64,000 nt of DNA, from assembly GCF_030813795.1 (NCBI RefSeq), contig NZ_JAUSUX010000013.1, positions 1 to 64,000 of the forward strand, given 5' to 3'. Shown here piece by piece: positions 63,357-64,000 of this stretch. Every line of letters begins with the position of its first letter. Position 1 is the first letter of the stretch. A program made the position numbers and the translations under genes. A model generated the notes under the pieces. That model worked only from the letters and a program-made list of their open reading frames with translations, searched no databases and was not told the origin of the DNA. The stretch is from Desulfofundulus luciae (GTDB lineage Bacteria; Bacillota; Desulfotomaculia; Desulfotomaculales; Desulfovirgulaceae).

Positions 63357-64000
63357 TTACCTGATAACCACCATATCCAAATCCAAACCCTGGCGCTGTA
63401 TCTCAAGCTCCTTTGATTGTCGTATGGCAACCACCGGAATATCCAGGTGAAACGGGAAAGCTGAAGGTATTTGTAATAATTGTTGAAGCGGCATTATCGG
63501 GGTTGGTTCTGAACGCAACAGGGCTTCCAAAAACCATAATTGAACATCTTCACTGGTGGTTTCCTTCTTTGCGGCAGGGACATAAATACCCTTCGTAGAC
63601 GTGTCCTCGAGAACACCCCAGTCCACCATTGAACGAACTACCCGCTGGCAGGCCCGTCGCACTGTTGCCCTCTCCCCCCAGCACTCCGCTAAACGACGGG
63701 AAATTTGTTGCAAAGAAACTTCATTCTGAAGCGTCAATAGACGGCCGATTATCGTCGCTATGTCCCGGAAAAATGGATAGGCCAACAGCATCATACCCCA
63801 GTGCAGCCAGAGGCGCGTCGCGGGGTCGCTTTCGAGTAAAATTTTTAGGGCCCTGCCTTGTAATAATTGGTGCTCATCTGGTACCCTTGCCCATATACGA
63901 GTTAATACTGTAACAGTTTTCCTTCGAGCCTCCTTATTTTTGTATTCCGTACTTAAAAGCTCGTTAAGGTATTTGCGTACTTCATCTGCGTTTCCTTCCG
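63357..64000 (-). CDS. Unknown protein, cut by the window edge
   Basis: The frame is open from the right window edge to 63357, at least 214 codons, so an internal ATG at 63794 is not its start. Visible parts: VRKYLNELLSTEYKNKEARRK, IWARVPDEHQLLQGRALKILL, TRLWLHWGMMLLAYPFFRDI, then a helix-turn-helix-like ISRRLAECWGERATVRRACQRVVRSMVDWGVLED. It recalls small BREX/defence proteins such as DUF1819 in layout, but the likeness is weak. Unassigned. Low GC relative to the rest. Confidence 0.6.
   Translation of the reverse strand, partial: EGNADEVRKYLNELLSTEYKNKEARRKTVTVLTRIWARVPDEHQLLQGRALKILLESDPATRLWLHWGMMLLAYPFFRDIATIIGRLLTLQNEVSLQQISRRLAECWGERATVRRACQRVVRSMVDWGVLEDTSTKGIYVPAAKKETTSEDVQLWFLEALLRSEPTPIMPLQQLLQIPSAFPFHLDIPVVAIRQSKELEIQRQGLDLDMVVIR

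Overview
The window looks like a chromosomal segment of a GC-rich anaerobic Firmicute of the Desulfotomaculum / Pelotomaculum / Desulfofundulus type (Peptococcaceae sensu lato). Reasons: strong AGGAGG-type ribosome sites with frequent GTG and TTG starts, a clostridial/methanogen-style nif cluster with nifI1 and nifI2 between nifH and nifD, ferredoxin-dependent indolepyruvate oxidoreductase, an Agr-type peptide, and many intrinsic terminators. No rRNA, tRNA or CRISPR was seen. The genus is an inference.

Layout: (1) 0.1-1.8 kb, an ECF sigma factor with its own promoter and a membrane anti-sigma factor; (2) 1.8-8.5 kb, a tightly overlapping four-gene ABC export/envelope operon; (3) 9.3-12.3 kb, an Agr-like peptide locus (sensor-like membrane protein, AgrB, a 43-aa AgrD) followed by a GGDEF/HD-GYP protein; (4) nadE, a Uma2 protein and a chemoreceptor; (5) 16.6-29.3 kb, a nitrogen island read leftwards: glnK2-amtB2, then amtB1-glnK1-nifH-nifI1-nifI2-nifD-nifK-nifE-nifB-nifV; (6) NAD(P)HX repair, acpS, a LytS/LytTR pair and acetyl-CoA synthetase; (7) 36.9-44.1 kb, an NtrB/NtrC-like sigma-54 pair with CBS-domain proteins and a TauE exporter behind a sigma-54 promoter; (8) 44.3-51.2 kb, a TRAP transporter + IorAB + PaaK operon for aryl acids; (9) pseudouridine synthases rsuA-like and truD; (10) 53.8-64 kb, an accessory region with a broken EAL gene, VapBC, a DUF234 ATPase, a fused MntA-HepT-like protein, gene fragments, a DUF262/AAA/unknown operon that looks like a defence module, an IS remnant and a gene cut by the window edge.

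Two observations stand out. First, nifD is interrupted by a single in-frame TGA exactly at the first P-cluster cysteine (A. vinelandii alpha-Cys62). The frame is otherwise intact over 486 codons, and a SECIS-like hairpin follows the TGA. This suggests a selenocysteine-containing nitrogenase MoFe protein, or else a nonsense mutation or base error. Second, the leader of the aryl-acid operon carries seven (G/U)AG triplets overlapping an antiterminator that competes with a perfect terminator. That is the architecture of tryptophan-activated MtrB (TRAP) attenuation, here in front of genes that could salvage aryl acids into aromatic amino acids.

The nitrogen genes fit together: two Amt/PII pairs sense and import ammonium, NifI1/NifI2 switch the nitrogenase post-translationally, and terminator-like hairpins sit in several leaders. 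nifN is not in the window and NifV is short, so cofactor assembly may depend on genes elsewhere.
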